From contig JAAEPW010001299.1 in the NCBI GenBank assembly GCA_024232355.1, forward strand, positions 1 through 9,529: 9,529 bases of DNA. Direction: 5' to 3'. The DNA is from Chloroflexota bacterium (lineage in GTDB: Bacteria > Chloroflexota > Anaerolineae > B4-G1). The notes beneath the pieces were generated by a model, which was not told the origin of the DNA, searched no databases, and saw nothing but the letters and a program-made list of their open reading frames with translations. Shown here piece by piece: positions 1 through 6,463 of the stretch (the stretch's first letter is position 1; each line of letters starts with the position of its first letter). The position numbers were made by a program, and so were the translations under genes.

Positions 1-2
1 AA

Positions 3-317
3 CCTGTCAGAGGGCGTGATTTTTTCACAGAAATGCCTTACTTGGGCCTGTATTTGGCTAAAACTGAGGCACAAAGCTCCATCTGGACCTCAAAAATGGG
101 GGCAAAATGGACCGTCAAATTCCTCTCCGACAGCCTGCTAGCGCGCGATAAGGTTATTGGTCTTGAATTTTCCGCGTTGTGCATCAAGAAGCAGGCAACA
201 ATCATTGATAAGACCGGCCATATACTGGATCCGAACAATGAGGCTGACTTTTTCATGTACATAATTGAGCTAATAAAAGGTGAAGGAGAACACCATCATA
301 TCACTGCTCGACTCTAG
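3..317 (+). CDS. Hypothetical protein, 5' end possibly outside the window
   Basis: I do not recognise this protein. The frame is open from base 3, and the first ATG is at 33, so either the gene starts upstream of the window or it is a 94-residue protein starting at 33. No good ribosome binding site sits just before the ATG at 33, which favours a truncated 5' end. The product is mixed alpha/beta in character. It has a hydrophobic C-terminal helix-like stretch (FFMYIIELI) followed by a charged, His-rich tail, and no signal peptide or membrane span. Codon use is plausible for a coding region but less GC-rich at third positions than the genes further right. It runs into the decayed region that follows, so it may itself be a fragment. 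That it encodes protein is moderately likely; its function is unknown. Confidence 0.4.
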   Translation, partial: PVRGRDFFTEMPYLGLYLAKTEAQSSIWTSKMGAKWTVKFLSDSLLARDKVIGLEFSALCIKKQATIIDKTGHILDPNNEADFFMYIIELIKGEGEHHHITARL

Positions 318-396
318 GGCGGCCGTCGAGAGAAGGCCAGAGAGGGCAAAAATCCAAAAATCAACCACCCTGCAGAACGCGGCAAGTCGCGAGAAA

Positions 397-437
397 TCAG
401 ACCCAGCTAGGACATCATGCGTCCTAGCTGGATCTGA
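397..437. repeat. Long stem-loop (near-perfect inverted repeat)
   Basis: The left arm (397-413) and right arm (421-437) are reverse complements with a single mismatch (402 against 432). They give a 17-position stem, 11 base pairs of it uninterrupted next to the 7-base loop ATCATGC. No run of T follows, so it is a poor intrinsic terminator. It lies in the non-coding or decayed interval between the short gene at the left edge and the Myb-like segment. A miniature palindromic repeat or a transposon-end relic are possible origins; neither can be shown from one copy. Confidence 0.6.
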
Positions 438-646
438 AACGTCAGAACAGTCATCCATATCCCAGACAGCGATGGACTCAATCAGAGCAGGATGTGGTCA
501 AGCGGTACACGGAGAGCAAAATGTCTTGCGAGGAAATGAGGAAAATCTTGCTCAATCGCAACGAACAGACCATCTACAGTATGATGAAACGCCCGAGATT
601 ACCCCAACCCAGTCATCCGTGCTGGTACTATTTGACCGAGTTCTAC
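428..646 (+). pseudogene. Myb/SANT-like DNA-binding segment, frame broken
   Basis: This frame opens after a TAG at 425 and reads a helix-turn-helix-like segment at about 473-601. The pattern is a leading Trp (WTQSEQD), a conserved-looking Tyr (VVKRYTE), then EEM..ILLNRNEQTIYSMM and RPRL. This matches the spacing of Myb/SANT-like or homeodomain-like domains (W-x(3)-E...Y...L-x-R...I...L). No ATG precedes the Trp in this frame; the only nearby start, GTG at 494, would cut off the first helix. After the domain the frame continues to WYYLTEFY (623-646). There it appears to hand over, through a one-base loss, to the next frame, which carries on with RLRVSKNYG. It is best read as the front part of a broken gene joined to the AlkZ-related remnant downstream. 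The domain call rests on pattern only. Confidence 0.35.
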
Positions 647-1181
647 GGCTCAGAGTCTCCAAGAATTACGGTAAATTGGACGATTACGTCCAAGAGTACG
701 CCGATAGCCTGTGACGGCCGAGGCCAAGTCGATCTACGAGGCGCTGCCGAAACACGGCCCGCTGGACACGATTCGGCTGCGCCGGGAGGCACGTATGAGC
801 GCCGAGAGCGCCAAATCTCGCTTTGATCGGGCACTGATCGAACTGCAAGTAGAGTTCAAAGTGCTTCCCATCGGCGTGGTCAGGACCAGTGCCTGGAACT
901 ATGAGATCGTGCAGCGACACTATCCAGACTTGCCAGAACAGGCACAGCAGATTAAACGCAGCAAGGCTCGGCGCACTCTGGTTTTGCGCTATCTCGACAA
1001 TGTGATCGCCACAGACCGCAAAATGATCGGAAAAGTATTCCACATCTTGAAATGGACGTCCTCCGAGTTGGATCGCACCATACAAGCACTGCTTCAGGAG
1101 GGCGCAATTCAAGAGACACAGATTGAGGGAATCAACCAACCACAATTGGTTTCGGCCTGCGCCCTAGAGCACACCCCGTAG
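647..1181 (+). pseudogene. AlkZ/YcaQ-related winged-helix protein, frameshifted C-terminal remnant
   Basis: Two adjacent frames together spell one continuous protein. The first runs to ...KNYGKLDDYVQEYADSL and hits TGA at 712. The next frame begins at GTG 711 and continues TAEAKSIYEALPKHGPLDT, then IRLRREARMSAESAKSRFDRAL and on to the stop at 1181. The style (PLDTxxLRREA, FDRALIELQ, RHYPDLPEQA) is that of the AlkZ-related family, whose named relative AlkZ/YcaQ is a winged-helix DNA glycosylase for interstrand crosslinks. The junction CTGTGACG looks like a two-base TG duplication, since CTGACG would restore the frame. The region after GVVRTSAW also appears to lack a few residues compared with what I remember of the family. 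With a second shift near 646 and the missing N-terminal half, I call it a pseudogene. If the GTG at 711 is used, a 156-residue fragment is still made. It ends 4 bases before the stop of the convergent dehydrogenase gene. Confidence 0.6.
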
Positions 1182-1185
1182 GCTC

Positions 1186-2580
1186 TTAACCGCTGCTCTG
1201 CCCATTCCCCATTATCGCCCGCGCTGCCAACAAGCCCGAAGCCGAAGCCTGTATCAATCCCCGCGTGATGCCCGCCCCATCGCCACAGGCGTACAGACCG
1301 CGCACCTTTGTCTGCAAATCCTGCGTCAATTCAAGGCGGTTAGAATAAAACTTGACCTCGACTCCGTAGAGCAGTGTGTGACGCGAACAGACGCCCGGCA
1401 TCACCTTGTCCAACGCATGCAACATCTCCAAAAGGTTGACAATGTGCCGGTAGGGCAACACCAATCCCAGGTCACCCGGCGTGGCGCTCGTGAGCGTAGG
1501 CGTGACGACGGAACGGCTCAATCGCTGCGCGTTGGTACGACGACCAGACTCCAGGTCGCCCAGCCGCTGCACCAGCACACCACCGCTCAGGATATTCGCC
1601 AGCCGGGCAATAGACTTGCCATAGGTCACTGGATCATCGAACGGCTCGGTAAAATTCTTACTCACCAACAATGCAAAATTGGTATTGTTCGTCTTGCGAT
1701 CGGCGTACGAGTGGCCATTGACAGTGATCACATCACCTGCGTGCTCCAGCGCGACCTCACCGTACGGGCAAACACAAAATGTTCTTACGCGATCATCAAA
1801 AGCCCTCGAATAGTACAAAAACTTGAACTCGTAGAGCAGTCGGGTAACCGATTCCGTCACCACTGCCGGCAGTTCGACCCGCACACCTACGTCCACGGGA
1901 TTGCAGACCAACGCCAATTCCAATTCACCCGCAACGCGCTTGGTCCACTCGGCTCCTTCTCGACCTGGAGCTATGATCACGTGCGGCGCTCGAAATACCT
2001 CCCCGCGCTCTGTCTCGATACCGGCGACATTCCCTCCGTTAACCAACACCTTGGCCACCGGTGTGCGCATCTTTACGTGTACCCCTTGCTCTACCAGCCC
2101 CCGGTACATACGGTCCATAATCGCGGCGCTGCGTTCCGTGCCAATGTGGCGAATGGGAACCGAGACGAGACGTAGCCCGGCCAACACATCTTTCTTTGCC
2201 ATCGCCTCGTATTCGTCGGTGTGCCCACCATAGACGTTCTTGCTGGCCCCATACTCGACGTAGACGCGGTCCACCTCATCGATCAACGCCTGAGCCTGCT
2301 GCTCACCCAACAACTCGCCCAGATGACCGCCCGAAGCCGGCGAAAGCGTCAGTTTGCCATCGCTGAACGCCCCCGCGCCTCCCCAGCCCGTCATAATCGA
2401 ACAAGGTTTGCAGTGCGCACACTCTTTGCCCATACGCGCGGGACAACGTCGCTTTTCAATAGACGGCCCCTTGTCAAAAATGACCACACGCGCATCCGAT
2501 TTACGGCTCAACTCTAGTGCGGCAAAAATGCCCGCCGGTCCCGCCCCCACGATGATTACGTCGTACTTTTGCTCAGACAT
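1186..2580 (-). CDS. FAD-dependent dehydrogenase (COG2509-like NAD(P)/FAD oxidoreductase)
   Basis: This is a 464-residue flavoprotein. A Rossmann ADP-binding motif (VGAGPAG, residues 11-17) lies at the N-terminus with the acidic end of strand 2 (VVIFDKG). A cysteine cluster follows (Cys46, 54, 57, 60, i.e. C-x7-C-x2-C-x2-C), then the family signature GWGGAGAFSDGKL (65-77). Near the C-terminus YGVEVKFYSN and YACGDGAG (about 430-437) form the second FAD contact. Length and motifs fit the uncharacterised COG2509 flavoproteins; the electron donor, acceptor and substrate are not known for the family. No signal peptide is present, so it should be cytoplasmic. I chose ATG 2580 because GGAGG ends five bases before it, whereas the GTG at 2586 overlaps that same GGAGG. 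It is transcribed away from the glycosyltransferase gene, and its end meets the pseudogene end to end. Confidence 0.88.
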   Translation of the reverse strand: MSEQKYDVIIVGAGPAGIFAALELSRKSDARVVIFDKGPSIEKRRCPARMGKECAHCKPCSIMTGWGGAGAFSDGKLTLSPASGGHLGELLGEQQAQALIDEVDRVYVEYGASKNVYGGHTDEYEAMAKKDVLAGLRLVSVPIRHIGTERSAAIMDRMYRGLVEQGVHVKMRTPVAKVLVNGGNVAGIETERGEVFRAPHVIIAPGREGAEWTKRVAGELELALVCNPVDVGVRVELPAVVTESVTRLLYEFKFLYYSRAFDDRVRTFCVCPYGEVALEHAGDVITVNGHSYADRKTNNTNFALLVSKNFTEPFDDPVTYGKSIARLANILSGGVLVQRLGDLESGRRTNAQRLSRSVVTPTLTSATPGDLGLVLPYRHIVNLLEMLHALDKVMPGVCSRHTLLYGVEVKFYSNRLELTQDLQTKVRGLYACGDGAGITRGLIQASASGLLAARAIMGNGQSSG

Positions 2581-2585
2581 CGTCA

Positions 2586-2590
2586 CCTCC
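2586..2590 (-). promoter_or_regulatory. Ribosome binding site deciding the dehydrogenase start
   Basis: GGAGG on the minus strand, followed by a five-base spacer and ATG at 2580. It overlaps the alternative GTG at 2586, which rules that start out. Confidence 0.75.
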
Positions 2591-2647
2591 GGTAGGAATT
2601 CTGATTTTGCGGATTCAACATTTTACAACAGTAACAAAACAAGAGTG

Positions 2648-2675
2648 ATTATGGCACAAAAAGGTAGTTTGTCCA
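2648..2675 (-). promoter_or_regulatory. Candidate sigma-70 promoter for the dehydrogenase gene
   Basis: On the minus strand, TGGACA (2670-2675) stands 16 bases from CATAAT (2648-2653). The -10 is preceded by TGC, an extended -10 element. The predicted start of transcription near 2641 gives a leader of about 60 bases. The motif match is direct; its activity is inferred. Confidence 0.5.
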
Positions 2676-2700
2676 GCGTCGATGCTACGCCCGCCATCTC

Positions 2701-2728
2701 TTGCATCCTACTCCCGGCCTGCTATAAT
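2701..2728 (+). promoter_or_regulatory. Extended -10 promoter for the glycosyltransferase; leaderless start predicted
   Basis: A perfect TATAAT (2723-2728) is preceded by TGC (2720-2722), giving a consensus extended -10. A weak -35 (TTGCAT, 2701-2706) lies 16 bases upstream. The seven bases after the -10 lead straight to ATG 2736, so the first transcribed base should be at or next to the A of the start codon. No Shine-Dalgarno sequence is present upstream. This also excludes ATG 2727, which lies inside the -10. Confidence 0.55.
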
Positions 2729-2735
2729 GACCTCG

Positions 2736-5525
2736 ATGACAAACACCCGCCCAGTTAACCATACGACCTGGACCATCACACTGCTGCTCATCCTGCTCGT
2801 TGCTGCGGGGCTGCGATTGTACCGACTGCCCAACCTCCCCCTCGGCCTCCACTATGACGAGGCCGCCAACGGCATCTTGGCCGGAGAGATTGCCCAAGGA
2901 GCCAAGACCCCTGTCTTTATCTCTTCCTACACGGGCAAAGAGGTGTTGTTCTTTTATTGGACTGCTCTATGGATGAAACTGCTGGGAATGACCCCGCTGG
3001 CGCTCCGTTTGGGCGCGGCCACCGCTGGAGTAGCGACCGTCGCTGCGACCATCTGGGCCGTCTGCGAGTTGCTGCACGGACAGCATGACGCCAAGTGGAC
3101 GGCGCTGCTCACCGGGGCCTTTGTCGCCGCCTCTTTCTGGCACCTCGTTCTCAGTCGCTACGGGTTCCGCGCCGTGACCCAACCCCTCATGCAGGCACTG
3201 ACTGTCGCGGCATTGTGGCGAGGATTGCGTTTGTCAAACGGTAGGCAAAAGGGATTTTTGTGGCTCATCCTGGCCGGTCTCTTTTGTGGTCTAACTGCAT
3301 ACACATACCTGGCCGCCCGCGCGTTCCCCGTCCCGCTGGCAGCGGCGTTGTTGACCCTGCTCGTCACAGACAAAGACCGTCGCCGCGCTCGCCTAGGCCA
3401 ACTCGCCATCTTTGTCACCGCCGCCGCCCTGGCCCTGGCCCCACTGGCCCATTACTGGCTGACCCACCCCGGCAGCTTTATGACCCGCGCGACCCAAGTC
3501 GCCGCCACCAATCGTGCCCAAGTCTGGACCGGGATTCGCGCTTGCTTGGGAATGCTCTTCCTCCAAGGCGACCCTTACATCCGTTTCAACATCCCCCACC
3601 GCCCCCTCTTTGACCCCATCACGGCGGTGTTGTTCCTGCTGGGCATCATCACGACCATTTGGACTCTCAAACGCCCACGCTATCGTACATCCTACATCTT
3701 TATTCTCATTTACATCCCCACGATGCTCCTCCCCAGCGCCCTCGCCGTCGGCGACATCACGCCGAGCAACCTGCGCACCGTCGGCCTGCTGCCCTTTATC
3801 TATATCTTTCCCGCTCTTGGTCTTTCAACGATCAAATCTGCGATCTCTAAATCTTTCTCACGCTATCCGGTCCGACCGCTGCGGTCAGCATTCATTATTT
3901 TGCTTCTCGCCATCGCAACACCGACTACGGCCATCGCCTACTTTCGCGACTGGGCATCATCCTCCGCCCTGTATTATGCCGCCGATGGTGACCTGGCCGA
4001 CGTAGCCGCTTACCTCAACCAGGCTGACCTGATCACCACGACGCCCTACGTCGCCAGCATCCACTATCGCCACCCTACGCTGGCCTTTCTGGCCGAGGAT
4101 TATGGAGCGATTCGTTGGCTCAGAGGAGGAGAAACGGTTGTCTTTCCTGCAAAGGGAGATGGACTGTTAGTTTTTTCTCATTCGACGTCGGGGGAGTTGA
4201 CCTGGGCGCAATCTGTACTGCCAGACACCGACCGTACCCCCGCAGCCGCCCCCCCTGGCCCTGACGGAGTACCTGCCTTTCACGCCTACCGCGTCAGTTC
4301 TAATCCCGACCTGGAACCTACTCATCCATTGACCGCTAACCTGGCCCACGTCGTCCATCTGATCGGTTACGATGTGATTGGTCAACCTCAATCCAACGAG
4401 ATCGCCGAGGTAGCCGTCTGGTGGCGCGTAATGAATTCCCCAAACACTGGAGATTACGGCCCCGTCGCCCGTCTCACCGACCCCTGGGGCTTTGTCTGGG
4501 GGGAAACCCAACCCTTCCACTATCCCTCCGAGCAATGGATGCCCGGCGAATGGGTCGTGGACCATCTCGCAATCCCGGTCGCGCCCGGCACCCCGCCCGG
4601 CGACTATACAGTCCGCCTCAGCTTTTATTCTGGCAGCACTGATTCCCTGCTGTCCGTGCTCGATGCTGACAGCCATTATGCTGGCAACAACATCCAACTA
4701 CCCGTGCAACTGACCCGCGCAACCACACCACCCGCTCCAGACCGTCTACCTATCCGCAAACAACTGGACGCCCACTCGGACGACCTCATCCTGCTGGGGG
4801 CCAATCTCGATACGACCAATGCCCGGCCCGGCGAGCGAATCTACCTGGCCCTCTTTTGGCAGAACACCGCGCCAGCCCTGCCTAACATGGATATCACCCT
4901 CACCCTAGACGATGTGTCCCTCTACGTGGGATCTCCCGTCCACGGCACGTATCCCACCTCTGAATGGACCATCGGAGAGATTGTCATGGACCGCTACGAC
5001 CTGCGCTTGCCGCGTGATACATCACCGGGCAACCACGAGATCCAGCTTTACCTGAACGACCTCACGCTTGATCTCGGTACCATCGCCGTGCCAGCAATCA
5101 ACCGTGCCTTTGACGTCCCACCCATCTCCCATCCACTGACCGCCACCCTCGACGGGCAGGTCGAACTGTTGGGATATGACATCTCGGCGGAGACCGTCAC
5201 GCCGGGGGACACGCTTGTCCTCACCCTGTACTGGCAAGCACTGACCGAGATGGACGAAAACTATACCGTGTTCACCCACCTCATAGCCCCCGATGGATCG
5301 ACGACCGGTCAACGGGACAGCCACCCCATCAATGGCACCTATCCCACCAGTCTGTGGATGACGGGTGAAATAGTCGCCGACATCTACGAAATTCCCACCC
5401 GCGCCGACGCCGTTCCGGGCACACACCGGCTAGAGGTAGGAATGTACATCGCCGAGACCGGTGACCGCCTGCCCACCGATATACCCGACGACGCCATTGT
5501 GCTACAGGCCGTTACCCTTCAATAA
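2736..5525 (+). CDS. Membrane glycosyltransferase, PMT/ArnT type (GT39-like), with three C-terminal beta-domain repeats
   Basis: This 929-residue GT-C fold protein should transfer a sugar from a polyprenyl-phosphate donor on the outer face of the cytoplasmic membrane. A first hydrophobic helix (residues about 12-26, LLLILLVAAGLRL) is followed by the loop GLHYDEAANG. Its Asp-Glu (41-42) corresponds to the catalytic acidic pair of PMT/ArnT enzymes. About ten further hydrophobic segments run to about residue 402 (IILLLAIATPTTAIA). The rest is soluble and probably extracytoplasmic. After a linker, three related repeats occur at about 540-632, 684-775 and 809-912. They share LLGYD-like openings, a Trp-containing strand (LxLFWQ, LTLYWQ), a GTYPTS or YPSEQW turn, a GEIV strand, and PG-xx-xxxx-L. 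The family usually has 500-700 residues, so the tail is an extra module. Start ATG 2736 is set by the promoter position. The gene stands alone, with no cell-wall or lipid genes beside it, so the acceptor is unknown. Confidence 0.85.
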   Translation: MTNTRPVNHTTWTITLLLILLVAAGLRLYRLPNLPLGLHYDEAANGILAGEIAQGAKTPVFISSYTGKEVLFFYWTALWMKLLGMTPLALRLGAATAGVATVAATIWAVCELLHGQHDAKWTALLTGAFVAASFWHLVLSRYGFRAVTQPLMQALTVAALWRGLRLSNGRQKGFLWLILAGLFCGLTAYTYLAARAFPVPLAAALLTLLVTDKDRRRARLGQLAIFVTAAALALAPLAHYWLTHPGSFMTRATQVAATNRAQVWTGIRACLGMLFLQGDPYIRFNIPHRPLFDPITAVLFLLGIITTIWTLKRPRYRTSYIFILIYIPTMLLPSALAVGDITPSNLRTVGLLPFIYIFPALGLSTIKSAISKSFSRYPVRPLRSAFIILLLAIATPTTAIAYFRDWASSSALYYAADGDLADVAAYLNQADLITTTPYVASIHYRHPTLAFLAEDYGAIRWLRGGETVVFPAKGDGLLVFSHSTSGELTWAQSVLPDTDRTPAAAPPGPDGVPAFHAYRVSSNPDLEPTHPLTANLAHVVHLIGYDVIGQPQSNEIAEVAVWWRVMNSPNTGDYGPVARLTDPWGFVWGETQPFHYPSEQWMPGEWVVDHLAIPVAPGTPPGDYTVRLSFYSGSTDSLLSVLDADSHYAGNNIQLPVQLTRATTPPAPDRLPIRKQLDAHSDDLILLGANLDTTNARPGERIYLALFWQNTAPALPNMDITLTLDDVSLYVGSPVHGTYPTSEWTIGEIVMDRYDLRLPRDTSPGNHEIQLYLNDLTLDLGTIAVPAINRAFDVPPISHPLTATLDGQVELLGYDISAETVTPGDTLVLTLYWQALTEMDENYTVFTHLIAPDGSTTGQRDSHPINGTYPTSLWMTGEIVADIYEIPTRADAVPGTHRLEVGMYIAETGDRLPTDIPDDAIVLQAVTLQ
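4353..5471 (+). repeat. Three tandem beta-domain repeats encoded in the glycosyltransferase tail
   Basis: Protein-level repeats at 4353-4631, 4785-5060 and 5160-5471. Repeats 2 and 3 share GTYPTS (coded at 4944 and 5334) at the same place, followed by xWxxGEIVxDxYxxxxP. Repeat 1 has the looser YPSEQWMPGEWVVDHLAIP. The copies differ clearly at the DNA level, so this is an old duplication rather than a recent one. Confidence 0.7.
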
Positions 5526-5531
5526 ACAAAA

Positions 5532-5553
5532 GCCGGGCAATGAATTGCCCGGC
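5532..5553 (+). terminator. Hairpin after the glycosyltransferase gene, probable terminator
   Basis: A perfect nine-base-pair, GC-rich stem (GCCGGGCAA paired with TTGCCCGGC) closes a TGAA loop six bases after the stop codon. The T-run (TTTTT, 5567-5571) is not directly adjacent, so termination may be imperfect or the hairpin may mainly protect the mRNA 3' end. It could also serve the convergent Ntn-hydrolase gene, since both approach this interval. Confidence 0.6.
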
Positions 5554-5588
5554 CGCTGCCAACACGTTTTTAATGCGTTTTCCGTACC

Positions 5589-5685
5589 AGACCTGCCAGT
5601 TTTATGAGGCACCTTGAAACGAAAATTTGCTGCCAATTTGGTCAAATCGGGCTCACAAAAGCTCTGGCGGAAACTTGGCAGGTCT
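5589..5685. repeat. Inverted repeat in the convergent intergenic region (REP/MITE-like)
   Basis: AGACCTGCCA (5589-5598) is repeated in inverse orientation at 5676-5685. The pairing extends inward by GTTT/AAAC (5599-5602 with 5671-5674) after one bulged base. The 97-base unit lies between the two convergent gene ends and contains no reading frame I can support. Its size and structure fit an interspersed palindromic element or a very small non-autonomous transposon; no target-site duplication is clear. Confidence 0.5.
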
Positions 5686-5692
5686 TTGCATA

Positions 5693-6433
5693 CTATTGAA
5701 ACAACTGCACAGTCTGATAATCGTTTTCACAAGGATATCCAATCGTGGATGACCAACCGATACAAGACCCCCGAATCTGTATGATGTGACTGCTCTCGGT
5801 GCCCCCGCCATCCTGGCGATGATTGCAGATGGAGAGTTCGCCTTTTTCGGGTGCGTGGGAGCGGAGCATACTTTTGAGCGAGCCCACACTGGAAATAGTC
5901 TCAATCATCCTGTTTGCCGTTTGGAGACGAGCAAGCGAACTTTGTTCTCGCACCTCCAACTCGGCTACCCGGTGAGTGATAAGCGAAAACGTATTCGTGA
6001 TGGCAAAGTTTCCCTCAACCTCTTGCATCTCGAACAAGTCGCCGAACACCTCTATGAGAAACGTCCACTCGGGGGATGAGATCAGGATGCGTCCCCCCTG
6101 TATCGTGTTATGATCCATAAAATCTCGAACGATCCTGGAAACATCTTCTTTGCTTTTCACCTCACGCACCAACCGCTCACACAATACGTCATACGTCACG
6201 TCGTCCGTTGAGACAACGTGGGTATTGGCCACGCAGATTCCGTGCCGGTTGACACCGATGGCTATTCCTGCGAGTTCCTTTGTCTCGAGGTTGGCGCCTT
6301 TCATTACGTGAATGTCGGGCGTTGACTCAAAGACGGTCATCCGGTTTACCACGTAATCGACCGCCAAATCCCGGTTCTTAAAGAACAGAATCCCACCAGG
6401 AATGTGTATAACGCCAACCGTGCATGCGTCCAT
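5693..6433 (-). CDS. Ntn-hydrolase of the C45/NRDE type (linear amide C-N hydrolase family)
   Basis: This is a 246-residue protein. Cys4 in MDACTVGVI is placed to become the N-terminal nucleophile after removal of three residues. The following strand-turn LFFKNRDL (16-23) is the usual partner of that Cys in Ntn amidases (FxKNxD/GRNxD). LAGIAIGVNRHGICVANTHV (about 54-73), AITNTF (144-149) and the C-terminal SICNH (201-205), SSHIIQI and GYPCENDY blocks match the C45 acyltransferase/carcinine-hydrolase layout. The family cleaves linear amide bonds or transfers acyl groups; the substrate here is unknown. It is shorter than classical C45 enzymes (around 350 residues) and has almost no propeptide. 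It lies 30 bases behind the GH3 gene on the same strand. AAAGGAG lies with GGAG ten bases before the ATG, a slightly long but workable spacing; an ATG at 6440 is out of frame. No signal peptide is seen, so it should be cytoplasmic. Confidence 0.72.
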   Translation of the reverse strand: MDACTVGVIHIPGGILFFKNRDLAVDYVVNRMTVFESTPDIHVMKGANLETKELAGIAIGVNRHGICVANTHVVSTDDVTYDVLCERLVREVKSKEDVSRIVRDFMDHNTIQGGRILISSPEWTFLIEVFGDLFEMQEVEGNFAITNTFSLITHRVAELEVREQSSLARLQTANRMIETISSVGSLKSMLRSHAPEKGELSICNHRQDGGGTESSHIIQIRGSCIGWSSTIGYPCENDYQTVQLFQ

Positions 6434-6463
6434 TTCTCATCGTCTCCTTTGCAAAAGAAATCC

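Noticed and set aside
280..472. Coding region from GTG 280 leading to the AlkZ-related frame
   Set aside because: The translation is low-complexity and runs through the stem-loop; the protein-like frame at 473-646 is a different one.
684..1145. 153-residue open frame on the - strand
   Set aside because: It is antisense to the AlkZ-related sequence, which carries the recognisable family pattern.
1378..2175. 265-residue open frame on the + strand
   Set aside because: It is antisense to the FAD dehydrogenase, whose motifs are clear in the other strand.
2682..2735. Upstream starts at 2682 or 2727 for the glycosyltransferase
   Set aside because: Both lie upstream of or inside the predicted -10 element, and the extra residues have no membrane or family character.
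4167..4697. 176-residue open frame on the - strand
   Set aside because: It is antisense to the glycosyltransferase tail, with no recognisable domain or ribosome binding site.
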